From assembly GCA_949358305.1 (NCBI GenBank), contig CASHSZ010000111.1, positions 1 through 64,000 of the forward strand: a stretch of DNA of 64,000 bases. Reading direction: 5' to 3'. This document shows positions 59,805 to 64,000 of this stretch, one piece after another (the stretch's first letter is position 1; every line of letters begins with the position of its first letter). The DNA is from Strigamia acuminata (Eukaryota; Arthropoda; Chilopoda; Geophilomorpha; Linotaeniidae). Under the pieces are notes generated by a model. The model had not been told where the DNA came from, made no database searches, and saw only the letters and a program-made list of their open reading frames with translations. The translations under genes and the position numbers were made by a program.

Positions 59805-60570
59805 ATGAGCGGAAACAACGGCGGTGGTATCGACAGCGATGGTGGCGGCAGCGGCAGCGGCAGTGGTAGCGGCAGCGGCAGCGGCAGCGGGAGCGGCAGC
59901 GGCAGCGGTAGCGGTAGCGGCAGCGGCAGCGGCGGCAGCGGCAGCGGCAGCGGCAGCGGCAGCAGCAGCAGCAGCAGCAACAGCAACAACAACAACAACA
60001 ACGACAACAACGAACACGGCATCGGTGGCGATTCGAGGTGAGAGATTCGACCGACCGGTTTTGTCCCGTTTGTCTGTTCGGTTCTTTATTTTTTCATTTA
60101 TTTATTTATTTTATTTTTTTTTTTTTCATGTTTTTGTTTATTTGATCGGTCGATCGATTGGTTCGATTCGATTTGTTTGATTGATTGATTGATTGATTGA
60201 TTTATTTATTTATTTGTTTGTTCATTTATAGTCGAGCCCACGATAGCGCCTCTGTACCGGCACGCTCCGCGACTGCCGATGCGGCGAGGCCGAGGTAAAT
60301 TGCTTCGATTCGACGTTTTGTCCAATTTGGTTGATTGATCGGTCGACCGACTTATTTGTTTATTTATTTATTTGTTTATTTATTTATTTGTATATATATA
60401 TATATATATTTTTTTTTTTTCAAGACCACTCCGCGGATGGGGGCGCATCACACTGATGGCCCACCGGCTGGGGTTCCCGGCGCCCGGGCCGAACGGGTCG
60501 AGACACCCGACACCGAAGTAAGTCAATTCGATTCGACGTTTTGTCAGATTTGATCGACCGATCTATCTAT

Positions 60571-60617
<47 letters not shown>

Positions 60618-60992
60618 TAGCGGGCTCCACGGGCACGCCGCGTTGGTCGCGCGACTTAGGGCCACTGGGTTGATGAGGCCAAGACTCTCTGCGCCGAGGT
60701 AAATCGATTCGACTCGACGTTTTGTCTTGATCGATCGATTTGCTTATTTATTTATTTAATTTGTTGATTTATTCGTCTATTCGTCCATTTATTTATTTAT
60801 AGTCGACCCCGTGGACGCGCCGCGCTGATCGCGCGACTCACCGCCGCCGAGCCGACTGGACCGAGGCTCCCGACGCCGAGGTAGGTAATTCGGCCAAACG
60901 TTTCGATTCGCCGGCCCGTCTATCTATCTGTTTATTTAATTTGTGTAATTAATTTGATATTTTTTCTCAGGGACCCGCAGCCAGACCCGTAG
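59805..60992 (+). CDS. Hypothetical protein built from repeated mini-exons, six coding exons
   Basis: The exons are 59805-60037, 60232-60294, 60425-60517, 60621-60698, 60803-60880 and 60971-60992. Every intron is GT-AG in phase 2, giving 188 residues. Exon 1 is a Ser-Gly repeat followed by Ser and Asn runs. Exons 4 and 5 are both 78 bases and encode related modules, Ala-Ala-Leu-Val-Ala-Arg-Leu and Ala-Ala-Leu-Ile-Ala-Arg-Leu, each ending Pro-Arg-Leu-x-x-Pro. Exons 2 and 3 look like more distant versions, and all end in Pro plus AG or AA at the donor. Introns carry TTTA tracts. A donor at 59504 and the acceptor at 59801 suggest a noncoding first exon. AATAAA follows near 61115. The function is unknown. 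Confidence 0.6.
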
Positions 60993-61608
60993 TCGGGGCC
61001 GAACCGGACAATTCTCCCGTTCGTGTTATTTATTTGTTTTTATTTATTTATTTCTTTTTTAATTTCTTCGTTTCTTTCTTTTGTACATTGTTTTCCGTTC
61101 CCCAATTGTAAGCAATAAAAATAATTATCTTTTATCGAACAGTTTGAAGTTTTTTTTTTTTTTTTTTTACAACCTTGGTTTAAATTTGAATTGGGGGGTG
61201 GGAGGTGGGCGCTAGCGGCCAAAACTTCATCGCGGGGGGGGACTGGATGAAAGGGTTCGCGGCGGAGTGAGTCGCTCAAAGTCATAAAATCGGTGTCGAT
61301 TTTTACGAGATGTTGGGGGCGGTTGGAAGCCAACCAATGGACGCGCCGACGCCGCCCCGCTGTTAAATCCCACACGCAGTCGCTCGTGCACGCGCGACAC
61401 GTGGATAGACGATTGGTCAGGGAGTAATTCGATCCTTTCCTTTCCCTCTACCGACGCCCATCGGAATGTCACCGACAGACCCGGCACGGTGGAGACTTTA
61501 ATAAAAACAAACGAAACGAAGAGAAGCAAAATGAAATGAAACCGGGCAAAGCGTTGCAAAGTAAAACGAGGTTGTTTAATCATAAACACGAGCACTATAA
61601 TAATGATG

Positions 61609-61650
<42 letters not shown>

Positions 61651-61759
61651 GCAATAATAGTAATAATTAATAATTAGCAACGACGACAAGAATAAGAATA
61701 GTGATTAGAATGAAAATAAATATATACATTTATAAAATTATAAGAGAAGAATTCCTCCC
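60993..61759. other. Intergenic sequence between convergent genes
   Basis: It holds AATAAA at about 61115, a T tract (61147-61168), a more complex stretch (61200-61480) and AAT repeats (61606-61652). No supported gene. Confidence 0.45.
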
Positions 61760-63982
61760 TTAATGGCGCCCTCCATCTCCCTTCTCCTTCTTCTTCTTCT
61801 TCTTCTCCTTCTTCTCCTTCTTCTCCTTCTTCCCCCTGTCGCTCGATTTTCCGACCCCCTTCCCCTTCCACACCTTCCCCCCCTCCACTCGCTTCGGTCC
61901 CGCCTCGAAGTCGCCGTCGTCGTCGCGCCCTTCTTCACCGTCTTTTCCGCACCTCTCTCCACCACCGTCTTCGTGCTCTTCCGCGGGCACGGGCACCTGC
62001 AGACCCGGCGCCGAAGATGGCCCCGCGGGCACTGGCGGGACCCCCTCCGCCATAAACGTCAACACGAGCGGCCGGTGTTCCGGCTGAAAGGAAAAAGGGA
62101 AAACGAATAATTAGAACGCGCCGACAACGACACGCGCAGCGGATATACCCACCGGTGATATGTCCCACTTGTGCAGCATCTCGTCCATCGTCACAACAAC
62201 GACGTTGTCCGTCTGTGGAACGAAGAAAAAGGAAAAACAAAACAAAACAAAACAAATTAATAAATTAATTGATCAAAATTAAATTTTACGTAAAAGAGTC
62301 GTTTACCTCTCCGATCAAAGACCGAAGTTCGTCGACGACCCATCGCGTGAGCCGAACACTCCCATCCAAATACACCTTGCCCGACAACGACCCGTCCCAA
62401 TCGTTGCGGCGGCGTTTCTTTCGCGGCGGCGAATGGGGAGCACCGCGAGCATGCTGGGTGCCGTCGTCGTCGTCTTCTTCGTCGTCGTCTTCGTCCTCGT
62501 CCTCGTCCTCGGTTCGCCTCCCCTCCTCGTCTTCTCTCTCCTCTTCCTCGCGTATCCACGCCGGGGGGGTGGTCCCGAACCGATGGACATCCAGCCAATG
62601 GTCGGCCAGCCCATCGGCGGACGGCGTCGCCGAGCAAAGAGGGCAATGTCCATCCTCGTCTTCGGCGTGCATCCGTTTCAACGTCTAGAGGAGGACAACA
62701 ACAACAAGAACAACGTTGACGATAAAATAAAATGAAATAAATAAATAAATAAATAAATAAAGAGAAAGGAAAAAGAGGAAGAAGATGAAGAAGAAAGCGA
62801 ACTAGTCGTTCAACTACGGTAGTTCGATATTCACCGAAATCAAAAGACGGGGCTGGCGCGAATACAGCCGCAGCAACCCTCGGGCGGCCTCGGCCGCGTC
62901 GTCCAGGACGGCGTGCCACTTCCGCCAGTGGCGGAAAGCGTCCCGGAAGAAGCTCCCGTACTTCGTCACTTCTATAGAGAAAATTGGAATTTGAAATAAA
63001 TAAATAAATAAATAAATAAATAAACAAACAAATAAATGTTTGTTCGTTCGTCTTGTTTCTTACTGTCCGGGCGGAAAGCGCACATGGCGCAGTAGTGGGC
63101 CTTATTGCCCTCCTTCTCTGGCGCCTCTTTCCCCGACGACGAGGCGCCCTTCGTCCCCCTTCTTCCCCCGCCCCCCGTTCGCTCGTTCTCTTCTCTCCCC
63201 CTCCGCCGTCGCCGCGTTGACGTGCTCCCCGTCGCCCCCTTCACCATCCGGAGCATCCTCGCCTCCATCGCCTCCATCTTCGCTTCCACCGCCGCCCCCA
63301 CCGCCGCCTTAATCCTCGCTTCCGTCACCGCGTCCGTTGTCGCGGCGGCGGCGGCGGCGGCGGCGTCGGTGCCACCGGACAGCTCGTTGGCGGCGCCGGT
63401 GCCACCGGACGACTTGTCGAGCATCGTCGAGCGAGTTCCTTGTGTCTGGAAGAAGCAAAACGACTGATTAAACAGACAATCAAAAACAAACGAGCGAACA
63501 AACGGTATACGAGTATCGACAAAAATTACCGCTTTCGCCACTTTCGCGGCCTTGGTCGCGCGACCATCGGACAACTTCCGCTTTAGATTCCGAGGCCGCA
63601 GGGTGATGTGCAGCGGTGGCAACCGTTTCGGGGGCGGCGGCGGCGGCGTCGGCGTCGGCGATGACGACTGCGGCGACGAGACCGAAGCTCGCCCGGAAGA
63701 CGGCAAAGGCGACTTCGGCGACGTCTGTGGCGTCGACGGCGCCGGAACTCGTTCCGGATGCGCCGGTGATGTGGCGTCTCCGGCGACGGTCTGCGGGTCC
63801 GGGGCGGGTTTGCACGCCCGCTGGATGTCGTTCTCCGACAACCGCTCCACGGGTACGGTGACTCGCTGTAGCAGCACCTCCGACGAAAGCGGCGCCGTCG
63901 CCTCAAACGTCTCCGGCGACGATTGCGGCGAAGACGAAGACGTCGACGCGATTAAGATTGGCGATGGGAATCTCCCGGGCGT
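61760..63982 (-). CDS. Zinc-finger protein, paralogue of the 35.4-kb gene (partial, six exons visible)
   Basis: The exons from 5' to 3' are 63982-63530, 63445-63064, 62971-62835, 62684-62307, 62212-62153 and 62083-61760. All introns are GT-AG with agreeing phases. The first exon starts at an acceptor, so the gene begins beyond the window; 577 residues are visible. The N-terminal part is Pro/Ser-rich, then Ala-rich with a Met-Glu-Ala-Met-Glu-Ala-Arg helix. Finger 1 is split by an intron: Cys-Ala-Met-Cys in exon 2 and His-Trp-Arg-Lys-Trp-His plus Ala-Ala-Arg-Gly-Leu-Leu-Arg in exon 3. Finger 2 is Cys-Pro-Leu-Cys with His-Trp-Leu-Asp-Val-His. A 20-residue exon with Val-Val-Val-Val and His-Lys-Trp follows, then a Lys-rich tail. 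The order matches the gene at 35414-38909. Nucleic-acid binding is inferred. Confidence 0.65.
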
Positions 63983-64000
63983 CTACCGAGAAAAGGAGAA

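Noticed and set aside
59594-60180. Poly-Ile, poly-Asn, poly-Leu or poly-Ala frames near 59.7-60.0 kb
   Set aside because: Translations of an ATT microsatellite and a GGCAGC repeat in wrong frames; the Ser-Gly frame with phase-2 splicing is the supported one.

Overview
This window is eukaryotic, most likely from an invertebrate animal. It has GT-AG spliceosomal introns, Ty3/gypsy and Ty1/copia retrotransposons, a piggyBac transposase gene, a hAT-like MITE, tRNA-derived SINEs, satellite DNA and many (TTTA)n tracts. I cannot name the species. No prokaryotic gene organisation is present. Most coding predictions are spliced models that I built by eye from splice sites, reading phase and recognisable domains.

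Left part (1 to about 22.7 kb): AT-rich and gene-poor. It holds an LTR-like block (1.3-1.9 kb), a possible tiny RING-finger gene (2.5-3.6 kb), an inverted pair of TATA-bearing repeats (5.6 and 6.5 kb), a 386-bp hAT-like MITE with a perfect 8-bp target duplication (7.0-7.4 kb), a broken gypsy gag behind an LTR/primer site (12.7-14.1 kb), tandem repeats (14.8-15.1 kb) and one long Ty3/gypsy element (about 15.46-22.74 kb). That element has a 5' LTR, a primer site, gag with a canonical -1 slippery heptamer at its stop, and a pol broken by one stop and one frameshift. Its 3' LTR is not found.

Middle (22.7-34.2 kb): composition turns abruptly GC-rich where the gypsy element ends. An inverted repeat is followed by about 3.8 kb of satellite made of GGCCGTTAACGG palindromes interrupted by eight AT-rich spacers. 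Next come a small spliced acidic-protein gene on the minus strand (27.9-28.7 kb) and an eight-copy tandem array of roughly 600-bp units (29.5-34.2 kb). Each unit carries a UUCG-capped hairpin whose stem varies in a compensatory way.

Right part (35.4-64 kb): a compact cluster of spliced genes with short introns full of microsatellites. It contains a 930-residue zinc-finger protein gene (35.4-38.9), four tandem SINE units (39.5-41.2), a six-exon piggyBac transposase gene with all three catalytic aspartates (41.6-44.0), a coiled-coil protein with a Pro-Glu repeat (44.3-46.0, minus), two more SINEs, an Ala/Val-rich protein (47.7-48.5), another coiled-coil protein (48.9-49.5, minus), a copia element with an intact 1615-codon ORF (50.1-57.7), a TK1-type thymidine kinase (58.0-58.5, minus), a gene built from repeated mini-exons (59.8-61.0) and a second zinc-finger gene (61.8 to past 63.98, minus). 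The last gene shares domain and exon order with the one at 35.4 kb.

The copia element entered the last zinc-ligand codon of the thymidine kinase gene. The insert is bordered by a 330-bp direct duplication, so a complete kinase gene survives on the right and a severed 3' end lies on the left. The sharp composition change, the satellite and the dense set of unfamiliar genes suggest a distinct chromosomal compartment or possibly a mis-joined assembly; sequence reading alone cannot decide.
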